Source of the DNA: Bryobacterales bacterium
GTDB taxonomy: Bacteria > Acidobacteriota > Terriglobia > Bryobacterales > Bryobacteraceae
NCBI GenBank assembly: GCA_025456495.1
Contig: JALOKO010000041.1
Coordinates: 1 to 21,750 of the forward strand
Length of the DNA: 21,750 nucleotides
Reading direction: 5' to 3'
The notes below the pieces were generated by a model that searched no databases, was not told the DNA's origin, and was given only the letters and a program-made list of their open reading frames with translations. Position numbers and translations under genes: made by a program. This document shows, one piece after another, positions 1 to 6,617 of the stretch (its first letter is position 1; every line of letters starts with the position of its first letter).

Positions 1-162
1 TCTCCTCAAACGGCTAAGCGTAAACCGGCCGAGGAAAGGCTCTCACTCTTTAGTCTAGTGGCTGCCATTGTTGAGGGAAAGCTGGATTTGGGCACTGTCG
101 ATTTGGGCACACGAAGCTGGAGCCGCGTCGGGGGAATGCCGGTGATTCGCTACTCAGCGTAA
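1..162 (+). CDS. Possible C-terminal end of an unrecognised protein (partial)
   Basis: Frame 1 is open from the window edge to a TAA at 160-162, giving 53 residues that end in GGMPVIRYSA. I recognise no family. The stretch starts basic (AKRKPAEERL), then has a short hydrophobic piece (LFSLVAAIVEG) and a repeated DLGT motif (LDLGTVDLGT) encoded by a 15-base direct repeat. Its end overlaps the tail of the convergent SIS gene by 13 bases. Third-position GC is only about 57 per cent by my count, lower than expected for neighbouring genes, so it could be a real but atypical gene end or a chance open frame. The sequence left of the window is needed to decide. Confidence 0.3.
   Translation, partial: SPQTAKRKPAEERLSLFSLVAAIVEGKLDLGTVDLGTRSWSRVGGMPVIRYSA
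85..114 (+). repeat. Two-copy 15-base direct repeat
   Basis: GATTTGGGCAC occurs at 85-95 and again at 100-110, a period of exactly 15 bases. In the partial reading frame of bases 1-162 it encodes DLGT twice. Similar 15-base periodicity recurs in two other genes of this window. Confidence 0.6.
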
Positions 163-923
163 AGATGCGCCAGGCTGCGGCGATAGGCCTCGTAGAAGCG
201 GTCCAACTGTTGCTGGGCGCTGGTGTTGCCTACGAATTGATGGCTGGGCAACAGGGTGGGAGTAACGCCGCGTTGCAGCAGCCGCTGAGCCACTTCGCAC
301 CGAAGCATGTTGATGATCATGGCTCCGGTGACGGTGGAAGTGGGGCCAGTGCGCCATTCCAGGCCTTCCAACTCCAATACGCAATCGCCGGGGGGGCACT
401 GGTTGTCGATCACGACATCGGCAAGGTCAATCAACTTCTTGCCCGACGGGTGACCGGCGGGGGCTGCCTCAGCATGTTTGCGAGAAACAATGCCGATGAC
501 CGGCAGGCCGCGTTCGCGGGCGCCCATGGCCATCTCCACGATCAGCGGGCGCAAGCCGCTGGTGGAGATGATGATGAAGGCATCGTGCGGGCCGAAGCGG
601 AAGCTCTTCAGCATTTCAGCCGCGTAGCCTTCGTACTTTTCCAGGTGCAGGGCGGTACGCAATCCATTGCTGCCCACGATGGAGGCGTGGTTGCTGACGG
701 CCAGTTCCACCATGGCCACCCAGCCGACGAAACAGCCCTGCCGTGGGGTCATTTCCTCGCACATCATGCGGGAGTGGCCATTGCCGAACAGGAAGACCAG
801 GCCCTTGTTGGCAATGGCGTTGGTGCAGATTTCCGCTGCCTGATCGATGGCGTCCATCTGCGTTTGGCGGAGCTGCTGCAGCAGCTCGAGGGTACGTTCG
901 TAGTAAGTCAAGCCAGCGTTCAC
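150..923 (-). CDS. SIS-domain phosphosugar-binding protein
   Basis: This 258-residue cytoplasmic protein belongs to the sugar isomerase (SIS) family, in the group of stand-alone SIS proteins of about 250 residues related to MurNAc-6-phosphate etherases (UPF0309-like). Visible motifs are GNGHS near residue 50, in the first phosphosugar-binding loop, and IISTSGLRPLIVEMA near residue 120, the typical second loop. A further conserved-looking block is GPTSTVTGAMIINML near residue 205. I chose the GTG at 921-923 because GAGGATCCTCC lies directly upstream; the longer frame to 989 begins with arginine-rich residues unlike the family. The family binds phosphorylated sugars, often amino sugars, but the substrate cannot be read here and no sugar operon surrounds it. 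It is divergent from the DUF4174 gene. Confidence 0.85.
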   Translation of the reverse strand: MNAGLTYYERTLELLQQLRQTQMDAIDQAAEICTNAIANKGLVFLFGNGHSRMMCEEMTPRQGCFVGWVAMVELAVSNHASIVGSNGLRTALHLEKYEGYAAEMLKSFRFGPHDAFIIISTSGLRPLIVEMAMGARERGLPVIGIVSRKHAEAAPAGHPSGKKLIDLADVVIDNQCPPGDCVLELEGLEWRTGPTSTVTGAMIINMLRCEVAQRLLQRGVTPTLLPSHQFVGNTSAQQQLDRFYEAYRRSLAHLYAE

Positions 924-1057
924 GGAGGATCCTCTTCGGTTCGGGGCGGGCCTGCCAGCGAGGCGACCAGCTTTCAGCATACGATGCACGGGCCGTGTTG
1001 CGGTTCCGCACGGTGGGATTTGTGATGCGCCGGTGGCATCGGAGGCATCTGCCAGAC

Positions 1058-1519
1058 ATGCGTTGGTTGACGTGCTGCGTGCTTCTGTTGCTTGGCGCCG
1101 GGCCAGGAGGCAGCCAGGACGCTGACTTCCGGCTATCGGATCTGCAATGGAAACACCGGGTGCTGCTGGTGTTCAGCCCGTCCCAGGGAGACGCAGGATT
1201 TCAGCGGCAGTACGCTGCGTGGAGGCGAGCGCTGGCGGGCATGGAGGAGCGGGATCTGGTGTGGGTTCCCCTGGTGACCGGTGAAACGGCCAAGGCAGCC
1301 GGGCGGGCTGTGAGTGTCGCGGCGCAGCAGCAATTGCGACGCCAGTATGAAGTGGCCGACCAAGACTTTGCCGTATTGCTGGTGGGTCGCGACGGCGGCG
1401 TGAAACTTCGCCAGAACACGCCGGTGGACGCCCCTGCCTTGTTCGCGCTGATTGATTCCATGCCGATGCGTCAGCAGGAAGTGCGTCAGCAGGGAAAGCG
1501 CAGGCCGGAAGAGCGCTAG
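1058..1519 (+). CDS. DUF4174 domain secreted protein
   Basis: This is a 153-residue protein with a hydrophobic N-terminal segment (LTCCVLLLLGAGPGGSQ) that looks like a signal peptide, followed by one DUF4174 domain. The domain shows the family blocks: HRVLLVFSPS near residue 30, ERDLVWVPLV near 65, FAVLLVGRDGGVKLR near 105 and the C-terminal ALFALIDSMPMRQQE. The ATG at 1058 is preceded by GGAGG at 1041-1045, a rather long 12-base spacing. An in-frame ATG at 1025 with GGTGGG seven bases upstream is an alternative that would lengthen the n-region. DUF4174 proteins have a thioredoxin-like look but no CxxC is present, and their function is unknown. The gene is convergent with the SDR gene at 1548. 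Confidence 0.8.
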   Translation: MRWLTCCVLLLLGAGPGGSQDADFRLSDLQWKHRVLLVFSPSQGDAGFQRQYAAWRRALAGMEERDLVWVPLVTGETAKAAGRAVSVAAQQQLRRQYEVADQDFAVLLVGRDGGVKLRQNTPVDAPALFALIDSMPMRQQEVRQQGKRRPEER

Positions 1520-1529
1520 TGGGAAGGCT

Positions 1530-1552
1530 GCTAGCAGTAACCGTTTGCTAGC
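1530..1552. terminator. Small hairpin between convergent genes
   Basis: GCTAGCA (1530-1536) and TGCTAGC (1546-1552) form a perfect 7-base stem with a 9-base loop. It sits between the DUF4174 stop and the SDR stop, overlapping the last SDR codons. There is no T-run on either side, so a role as bidirectional terminator is only a possibility. Confidence 0.3.
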
Positions 1553-2312
1553 GGGCCGTCCAACCGCCATCAATCAGCAGGTCAGTGCCGGTGATGAAAT
1601 TCGATTCCGGCCGACACAGATACAGCGCCAACTGGCCGATGTCCCTGGGGTCTCCCCACTGGCCTAAGGGAATGCTGGAGAGGAACTGCCGGTTCTTTTC
1701 CGCGTCCTGCATGAGAGGGGTGTTCATCTCAGTGGCGAAGGGTCCAGGGCTGATGCCGTTGACGGTGATGGCCTCCGGGGCAAGCTCCAGTGCAAGCGCC
1801 TTCACCATGCCCAGCAGCGCGGACTTTGAGGCAGAGTAGGCGGTGCGCTCGGGAAGCGAGACGTGGCTCATGATGGAGGTGAGAAACAGGATGCGGCCGT
1901 AGCCGTGCCCCTTCATCATCGGGACGCATTCGCGGGTGGCCAGAAAGGCGCTGGTGACATTGGAGTTCATCACGTAGTGCCATTCGTCCAGGGTGAAGTC
2001 CGTGACGGGTTTGCGCAGGTTGACGCCGGCGTTGTTGATGAGAATGTGCATGGCGCCGCCGTGCTGGCGGATGGAGTCGCCCAGGGCGCGCACGTCGGCT
2101 TCCACGGTGAGGTCGGCTGGCTGCACCAGCGCCTTGCCGCCGGCGGTTTCCACCATTGCGGCGGTTTCAGCCAACTGTTCGGCATTGCGTGAGGTGACCA
2201 CGACGGTGGCTCCCGCGGAGGCGAGCGCGACGGCCATGGCGCGCCCTAAGCCTTTGCTGGCGCCGGTGACCACGGCCACTTTACCGGAAAGAAAATGTTC
2301 GTTGGCTGACAC
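1548..2312 (-). CDS. SDR family NAD(P)-dependent oxidoreductase
   Basis: This 254-residue classical short-chain dehydrogenase/reductase carries all the signature motifs. They are TGASKGLGRA near residue 15 (nucleotide-binding Rossmann loop), ILINNAG near 93, a catalytic serine in LFLTSIMS, the YSASK catalytic Tyr/Lys pair near 160, ISPGPFATEM near 190, and the C-terminal LLIDGGWTAR. Length is normal. The GTG start at 2310-2312 is set by AAAGGAGG eight bases upstream; residues further upstream in the same frame are low-complexity and not SDR-like. Family resemblance is to FabG/gluconate 5-dehydrogenase-type enzymes, so it probably reduces or oxidises a sugar or a keto/hydroxy substrate, but specificity cannot be assigned. 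It is divergent from the DUF4412-like gene at 2481. Confidence 0.92.
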   Translation of the reverse strand: MSANEHFLSGKVAVVTGASKGLGRAMAVALASAGATVVVTSRNAEQLAETAAMVETAGGKALVQPADLTVEADVRALGDSIRQHGGAMHILINNAGVNLRKPVTDFTLDEWHYVMNSNVTSAFLATRECVPMMKGHGYGRILFLTSIMSHVSLPERTAYSASKSALLGMVKALALELAPEAITVNGISPGPFATEMNTPLMQDAEKNRQFLSSIPLGQWGDPRDIGQLALYLCRPESNFITGTDLLIDGGWTAR

Positions 2313-2351
2313 TGGATGGGCCTCCTTTGCGCAATTCCTTGCAGTTCCCCA

Positions 2352-2419
2352 GTTTACCGTGCTGCTGGCGCGCGGATCGTGTCGCCGCGGCGGCCACATG
2401 GCTGTTACTGACGGTAAAC
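2352..2419. promoter_or_regulatory. Spaced 9-base inverted repeat, possible operator pair
   Basis: GTTTACCGT at 2352-2360 and its exact reverse complement ACGGTAAAC at 2411-2419 are separated by 50 bases in the 168-base divergent region between the SDR and the DUF4412-like genes. The right copy ends eight bases before a plausible -35 element. This could be a pair of half-sites or looping operators; no regulator gene is adjacent. Confidence 0.35.
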
Positions 2420-2427
2420 CCGAGCGC

Positions 2428-2456
2428 TTGGCCCTTGGGGCTGAAGGCTCTATGCT
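2428..2456 (+). promoter_or_regulatory. Putative sigma-70-type promoter for the 2481 gene
   Basis: TTGGCC (2428-2433) and TATGCT (2451-2456) are spaced by 17 bases, each matching four of six consensus positions. Transcription would begin near 2463, just before the GGAGG ribosome binding site at 2467-2471. Confidence 0.4.
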
Positions 2457-2480
2457 GAAACTGGTTGGAGGAAGATACTG

Positions 2481-3494
2481 ATGTTTTTCATTCGAATGAT
2501 CCTGGCGGTGGCGCTGTGCGCGGCGCCTGCGTTTGCTGACTTGAGCTACAAGACCGAAACGAAAGTGACCGGCGGCGCGATGGCCGCGGCGATGCGGATG
2601 GCGCAAAAAATGTCGAAGACCGCCCGCAGCGCCATGGAGGGCGCCACCTACATCAAGGGCAATCGCATGGCGGATGTATCCGGCGACACGATGACGATTA
2701 TGGATCTGGACGCCGAGACGGTGACGATGGTGAATCACGCCAAGCGCGAGTATTCGGTGGCTACCTTTGCGCAGTATCAGCAGTACATGGCGCAAATGGC
2801 TTCCCGGATGCAAGGCAAAAAGAACGATGTGAATGTGCGTTACAGCGTGAAGATCAACGATGGCAACAAGCAGCAAACCGTGGGTGGTTTCCCGGCCAGG
2901 CTGACCGTGATGTCGCTTTCGGTGGACGCCAGTGACCAGAAGGGCAATGCGGGATCGATGGACATGGTGAACGATGTGTGGCTCACATCCGAAGTGGCTG
3001 GGGCCGAGGAGATGCGGGCCTTTGGAGAGAAACTGGCGGCAAAGCTCGGCCAAGGGCTGGGGTCGCGGATGGGGGCGATGACGGCGATGCTGCAGCAGCA
3101 GGGTGGCGGCTCGGCGCTGAAGGAGTTCCAGGAGAACGCGGCCAAGCTGGAGGGAGTGCCCGTACTGACAGTGGTGCGGATGGGTCCGGCGGGCTCTTCG
3201 GCGAGGATGATGGCGCAGGCGGGCAAGATGCCGGAAGAACAGCCTGAGGGCAAGGACGACAGCAAGCCTTCCGTAGGCGGGATGCTGCGCGGGATGGGGG
3301 GCTTGGGTGGATTTGGTCGCGGAAGGCAGAATCAGGATGCGCCTCCCAGCCAGGGTGCTGGCGGTGGCGACATGCTGATGGAGATGGCCATGCGCAGCTA
3401 CGATTTCTCGATCGCCGCGGTGTCAGACAGCCAGGTGACCGTCCCGGCAGGGTACAAGCAGGTGGAGAGCGACATCCAGAAGGGCTTGCGCTAA
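2481..3494 (+). CDS. Secreted DUF4412-like protein
   Basis: This 337-residue protein has a clear Sec signal peptide (FIRMILAVALCAAPAFA, cleavage predicted after residue 19). The mature part begins DLSYKTETKVTGG and continues with an IKGNRMADVSGDTMTIMDL block and VNHAKREYSVATF, a layout resembling DUF4412-type periplasmic or outer-surface proteins that share features with lipoprotein-carrier folds. The assignment comes from pattern, not from a search. Residues about 267-295 are a glycine-rich, low-complexity stretch (GGMLRGMGGLGGFGRGRQ), and methionine and glutamine are abundant throughout. The ATG at 2481 has GGAGG at 2467-2471 with a 9-base spacer. A candidate terminator follows at 3550, so it appears to be monocistronic. 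Function unknown. Confidence 0.75.
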   Translation: MFFIRMILAVALCAAPAFADLSYKTETKVTGGAMAAAMRMAQKMSKTARSAMEGATYIKGNRMADVSGDTMTIMDLDAETVTMVNHAKREYSVATFAQYQQYMAQMASRMQGKKNDVNVRYSVKINDGNKQQTVGGFPARLTVMSLSVDASDQKGNAGSMDMVNDVWLTSEVAGAEEMRAFGEKLAAKLGQGLGSRMGAMTAMLQQQGGGSALKEFQENAAKLEGVPVLTVVRMGPAGSSARMMAQAGKMPEEQPEGKDDSKPSVGGMLRGMGGLGGFGRGRQNQDAPPSQGAGGGDMLMEMAMRSYDFSIAAVSDSQVTVPAGYKQVESDIQKGLR

Positions 3495-3549
3495 CAGGCG
3501 GCAAACACGACCGGCGAAAGCGTACACGGACGCGGAAACGCAACGGGCG

Positions 3550-3586
3550 GCGGGCATCGGGGGATGCTGGTCGCCCGCTGTGTTTT
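3550..3586 (+). terminator. Putative intrinsic terminator
   Basis: GCGGGC (3550-3555) can pair with GCCCGC (3573-3578). A competing inner stem GCATC/GATGC (3554-3558 and 3563-3567) lies inside it. The hairpin is followed by TGTGTTTT, a short T-rich run. It lies 55 bases after the stop of the 2481 gene and would separate it from the DUF1080 gene. Confidence 0.4.
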
Positions 3587-3608
3587 GGTGGTGGCCAGGG
3601 CGGCTGCC

Positions 3609-3638
3609 TTGCGCTAACGGCGGCGCTGCCGGGACAAT
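3609..3638 (+). promoter_or_regulatory. Weak candidate promoter very close to the DUF1080 start codon
   Basis: TTGCGC (3609-3614) and GACAAT (3633-3638) are 18 bases apart. The -10-like box ends only eight bases before the ATG at 3647, which would give a nearly leaderless transcript. The only Shine-Dalgarno-like sequence, GAGGG at 3640-3644, is two bases from the ATG, too close to work normally. Confidence 0.2.
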
Positions 3639-3646
3639 AGAGGGCA

Positions 3647-4786
3647 ATGCAACGACGCGACTTTCTGCTTGCTTCCACGGTGGCGCTGCTGCCTGGTTTC
3701 GCCCGGGGCTCAGCGGCTGCCCCACTGTTCAATGGCCGCGACCTGAGCGGATGGCACGTGGTGGATGGCCCGCAAAGTGCCTTCTATGTGGCAGACCAGG
3801 CCATTTGCGCCAGCCCCGCCTCAGCGTGGCCCTCCTGGCTTTCCACTGACCGGCAGTTCGAGAACTTCGACCTCAGCGTGGAGTTTTTCGTGAGCGGCTG
3901 GTGTGATGGCGGCGTCTACATCGCTGCTCCGGAGCATGGCAGGCCCAGCTTCTGCGGCTACAAGGTAAACATCTTCCAGGCGGTGGATGAGACGCCGATG
4001 AACAACTCCATGGGGGCGATTTTCCCTGTGGTGGCTCCGCGCAAGGTGAACGTGAAAAGCAAGCGCGAGTGGAACCAGATGCGTATTCGCTTTGACTGGC
4101 CGCGGCTGCAGGTGTGGGTGAATGGCGAGGTGATTCACGACCTGGACGTAAGCCAGCATCCTGGGCTGGCCCACCGGTTGCGCAAGGGCTATATCGGCCT
4201 GGAGGCGCTGAGTTATCCGCTGCGCTTCCGTAATCTGATGATTGAAGAACTGCCCTCCACTGACCGTTGGACCGTGCTGTATGAAAAGCCTGAGGACATC
4301 CAGAAACATTGGATGATTACCGACAACAGTGAGCGCGCGCCGGTGCGATTTGAAGGCTATGGTCCCGTGCTGTGGTGTGATGGAAGTGGCAACCTGGGCA
4401 CGCGCGAGATGTTCGGTGACTTCGAATTGCAGCTCTACATTCGTGGGCCGCATCACCACAACAGCGGGGTGATTTTCCGGTCGAACGGCGAATCAACGGC
4501 CATTGCGGGCAAGTACGAAATTCAGGTACACAATGTGCCGGAGGCGCACTATCCCACGGGTTCGCTGTACCACTACAAGCGGGCGCGCTATCCGCAAATT
4601 GCGGATGAGCAGTGGTATCTGTTTCAGATGGGCGCCAAGGGTAAGGATTGCTGGGTGCGCATCAACGGGGAAACCGTGCTGGAGTACGGAGACTTGAAGA
4701 ACCTCAAGCCGGGCCGGATTGAGTTGCAGGCGCACCGTCCGGGCGTGTGGGTGGAGTTTAAGGACATACGCGTCAAGCCAGCCTAG
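3647..4786 (+). CDS. Tat-exported protein with two 3-keto-disaccharide hydrolase (DUF1080) domains
   Basis: This is a 379-residue protein. The N-terminus MQRRDFLLASTVALLPGFA has a twin-arginine motif (RRDFL) and a hydrophobic core, pointing to Tat export of a folded protein. The first DUF1080/LamG-like domain runs from about residue 27 (PLFNGRDLSGWHV, the family's typical opening) to about 200, with CDGGVYIAAPE and FCGYKVNIFQ blocks. A second runs from about 205 to the end, with a diverged opening and the conserved HHNSGVIFRSNGE, KYEIQVHN and VWVEFKDIRVK. The family binds or cleaves carbohydrates, including 3-keto-disaccharides, in Bacteroidetes, Planctomycetes and Acidobacteria. It probably acts in the periplasm. 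A lipoprotein gene follows after 33 bases. The ribosome binding site is poor; the Tat motif fixes the start. Confidence 0.85.
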   Translation: MQRRDFLLASTVALLPGFARGSAAAPLFNGRDLSGWHVVDGPQSAFYVADQAICASPASAWPSWLSTDRQFENFDLSVEFFVSGWCDGGVYIAAPEHGRPSFCGYKVNIFQAVDETPMNNSMGAIFPVVAPRKVNVKSKREWNQMRIRFDWPRLQVWVNGEVIHDLDVSQHPGLAHRLRKGYIGLEALSYPLRFRNLMIEELPSTDRWTVLYEKPEDIQKHWMITDNSERAPVRFEGYGPVLWCDGSGNLGTREMFGDFELQLYIRGPHHHNSGVIFRSNGESTAIAGKYEIQVHNVPEAHYPTGSLYHYKRARYPQIADEQWYLFQMGAKGKDCWVRINGETVLEYGDLKNLKPGRIELQAHRPGVWVEFKDIRVKPA

Positions 4787-4819
4787 TGCGCGCGACAAGC
4801 AAGAAGCGGGAGAGCAAAG

Positions 4820-5446
4820 ATGAACAAGACATTCGGTGTGATGGCGGCGACGGCTCTGCTGTTGGTGAGTTGCGGGAAGAACACTTCCAGCGCACCACCA
4901 CCGGAGGGCGGGGCGACGCCGGCGCCAGTTGCTGCGTCCGCTGCGCAGGCTGGCGGCGCAACGGCGGGTGCGATGACAGAGGCCGGTGGATTGCAGTGGC
5001 AAGCGCCGGACGGGTGGTCCGCGCAGCCGGAACGCCCCATGCGAGCGGCCACCTACAGCGTCCCCGCCGAAGCAGGCGACCCCGAGCCGGGAGAGATTGC
5101 CGTCTTCTATTTCGGACCCAACGAAGGTGGCGGCGTGCAGGCCAACATCGACCGCTGGATTGGCCAGGTGCGGCAGCCCGATGGCAGTGACTCCACCAAG
5201 AAAGCGAAGGTGGAAAAGGTGCAGGGCGCGGTGGCGCTGACGATGCTGGACCTGACGGGAACCTACCTTGCCAGCTCCGGGCCGATGATGCAGGTGAGCG
5301 CCGAGAAGCCGGGCTTTCGCATGATCGGCGCGATTGCTGAAGGTCCGCAGGGCGCGGTGTTCTTCAAGTTCACCGGGCCGGAAAAGACCGTCCAGGCCAA
5401 TGCCGCCAAGTACCTGGAAATGGTGAAGAGCGTGCGGCGGAAGTAA
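4820..5446 (+). CDS. Putative lipoprotein of unknown function
   Basis: This is a 208-residue protein with a lipoprotein signal: a hydrophobic segment followed by the lipobox LVSC with Cys18. Then comes an Ala/Pro/Gly-rich linker (residues about 23-52, APPPEGGATPAPVAASAA), typical of an exposed tether. The folded part starts at LQWQAPDGWSAQPE and includes MRAATYSVPAE, IAVFYFGPNEGGGVQANIDRW and FFKFTGPEKTV, ending EMVKSVRRK. Proteins of this outline occur near carbohydrate-active genes in acidobacteria and planctomycetes; I cannot name a function. GGGAGAG at 4808-4814 with a 5-base spacer supports the ATG at 4820. The 33-base gap from the DUF1080 gene suggests co-transcription. Confidence 0.8.
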   Translation: MNKTFGVMAATALLLVSCGKNTSSAPPPEGGATPAPVAASAAQAGGATAGAMTEAGGLQWQAPDGWSAQPERPMRAATYSVPAEAGDPEPGEIAVFYFGPNEGGGVQANIDRWIGQVRQPDGSDSTKKAKVEKVQGAVALTMLDLTGTYLASSGPMMQVSAEKPGFRMIGAIAEGPQGAVFFKFTGPEKTVQANAAKYLEMVKSVRRK

Positions 5447-5449
5447 TGC

Positions 5450-5845
5450 CTACTTTCGGGTGGCGGTAAAGGTGCCCGTCGCCTGGCCTGCCAGGTCAAC
5501 GGTGCCCTTCAGAGAGGTTGGGCTTTCGATGGAGCCCTCATAAATCACCTTCGCCTCGCCACCCATGGAGAGGGTGAACTCCAGACGGAAGCGTTTGCCC
5601 TCGACGACGCCGGTGACGTCGGCCTCGCCGAGTTGACCGGAGTATTTGCCGCTGAGCTTGGTTCCATCCTGCTTCAGTTCAAAGCGTGGGTCGCCACTAC
5701 CGGCATCCGTGGTGACATTGAAAACCCAGGATCCGGTGAGGTTGGCTTCCTGTGCCTGCAAGGGGCCAGGGAAGCTGATGACAAGCAGACACAACAGCAG
5801 CATCAGGCCAAGGGCCTGTCGCAGATCACGGCGGGACGAGGGCAT
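5450..5845 (-). CDS. Small secreted beta-rich protein of unknown function
   Basis: This is a 131-residue protein. The N-terminus has two arginines before a hydrophobic stretch (ALGLMLLLCLLVISF) and a probable signal peptidase site at LQA-QEA near residue 32. The mature part starts NLTGSWVFNVTTDAG and is rich in alternating polar and hydrophobic residues and in T/G/K, ending TGTFTATRK. It suggests a small antiparallel beta fold, with matches to neither enzyme motifs nor metal sites that I recognise. The ATG at 5843-5845 has GGAGGA seven bases upstream; the frame continues 17 codons further but without a comparable site. The stop lies 3 bases from that of the convergent lipoprotein gene. It follows the PAS gene by 104 bases on the same strand. 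Confidence 0.75.
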   Translation of the reverse strand: MPSSRRDLRQALGLMLLLCLLVISFPGPLQAQEANLTGSWVFNVTTDAGSGDPRFELKQDGTKLSGKYSGQLGEADVTGVVEGKRFRLEFTLSMGGEAKVIYEGSIESPTSLKGTVDLAGQATGTFTATRK

Positions 5846-5949
5846 CGCGATTTCCTCCGGCTTCAGTGTATCGCGGATAGCGACCGGTTCCGGCACGGCG
5901 CGGGGGAAGCGGTCGGCTCTTGAATCGTGTTGCTGGTCAGGTGGCTGGC

Positions 5950-6495
5950 TTAGGCAGCTTTTTGCTTGCTCTCTAAAGAGAAGACGAATTGCTCATAGCT
6001 CAGGCCGACGTTCTGAAGAGTGGACGCTAACAGATCCATCCCTGCCTGGATGCCGCGTTGCCCGTCGCCGTGCGCGATTTCGGCTGCGCGCAGTTTTTGG
6101 TAGATTTCCTGCACCACCGGGATCGCGCTTCGGTTGGGTACCCTGCGGTTGGAGTGGTATCCCAGCACCTTGCCGCTGCGGTCAACCGTAGGTGTGACGT
6201 GGGCAAACACCCAGTAATGATCGCCGTTCCGAGCCTGGTTCACCACGTAGGCAAAGATTTCGTTGCCGGCGCTCACGGTGTCCCAGAGGGCGCGGAAGAC
6301 GCAGCAGGGCATGGACGGATGTCGGATAAGGTTGTGTGGCTGGCCCAGGAGTTCTTCCTCGGTATAACCGGATACGCGCTGAAAGACCAGGTTGGCGTAG
6401 GTGATGATTCCCTTGGCGTCGGTCTTGCTGACGATGATCTCGTCGTCGCGGAAGAAGCACTCCCTGCCGCTAGGCGGGGTTTTCTGTCTACGCAC
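5950..6495 (-). CDS. Stand-alone Aer-like PAS domain sensor protein
   Basis: This is a 181-residue soluble protein. Residues about 11-125 form one PAS domain closely resembling the N-terminal PAS of the aerotaxis receptor Aer. Visible blocks are RECFF, ITYANLVFQRVSGYTEEELLGQPHN, IRHPSMP, ARNGDHYWVFAHVTP and VLGYHSNRRVP. In Aer this fold binds FAD and reports redox state. The remaining 55 residues look helical (IYQKLRAAEIAHGDGQ and a tail with NVGLSYEQF). There is no transmembrane segment and no signalling output domain, so it must act through a partner. The obvious one is the chemoreceptor encoded 122 bases upstream, an arrangement like CetB with CetA in Campylobacter. GTG at 6493-6495 was chosen because AGGAGGA is just upstream. 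Confidence 0.85.
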   Translation of the reverse strand: MRRQKTPPSGRECFFRDDEIIVSKTDAKGIITYANLVFQRVSGYTEEELLGQPHNLIRHPSMPCCVFRALWDTVSAGNEIFAYVVNQARNGDHYWVFAHVTPTVDRSGKVLGYHSNRRVPNRSAIPVVQEIYQKLRAAEIAHGDGQRGIQAGMDLLASTLQNVGLSYEQFVFSLESKQKAA

Positions 6496-6617
6496 GATTC
6501 CTCCTAGCGCCGGACCCTTGGGAAGTGATCGCGGCCTCAAACAAAGTTGCAAACGCCGTGAGATGGTTGGTCGCGCGGGCAGGCAGCGCGGACGCGCCAT
6601 CGCCGGCGGAACGCGCC

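Noticed and set aside
165..1025. 286-codon plus-strand frame
   Set aside because: Antisense to the SIS-domain gene, without recognisable domains.
2313..3053. N-terminal extension of the SDR frame to 501 residues
   Set aside because: The extension is antisense to the secreted DUF4412-like gene and crosses its promoter; AAAGGAGG upstream of GTG 2312 marks the real start.
4503..5002. Antisense frames over the DUF1080 and lipoprotein genes
   Set aside because: Explained by the plus-strand genes with export signals, ribosome binding sites and domain motifs.
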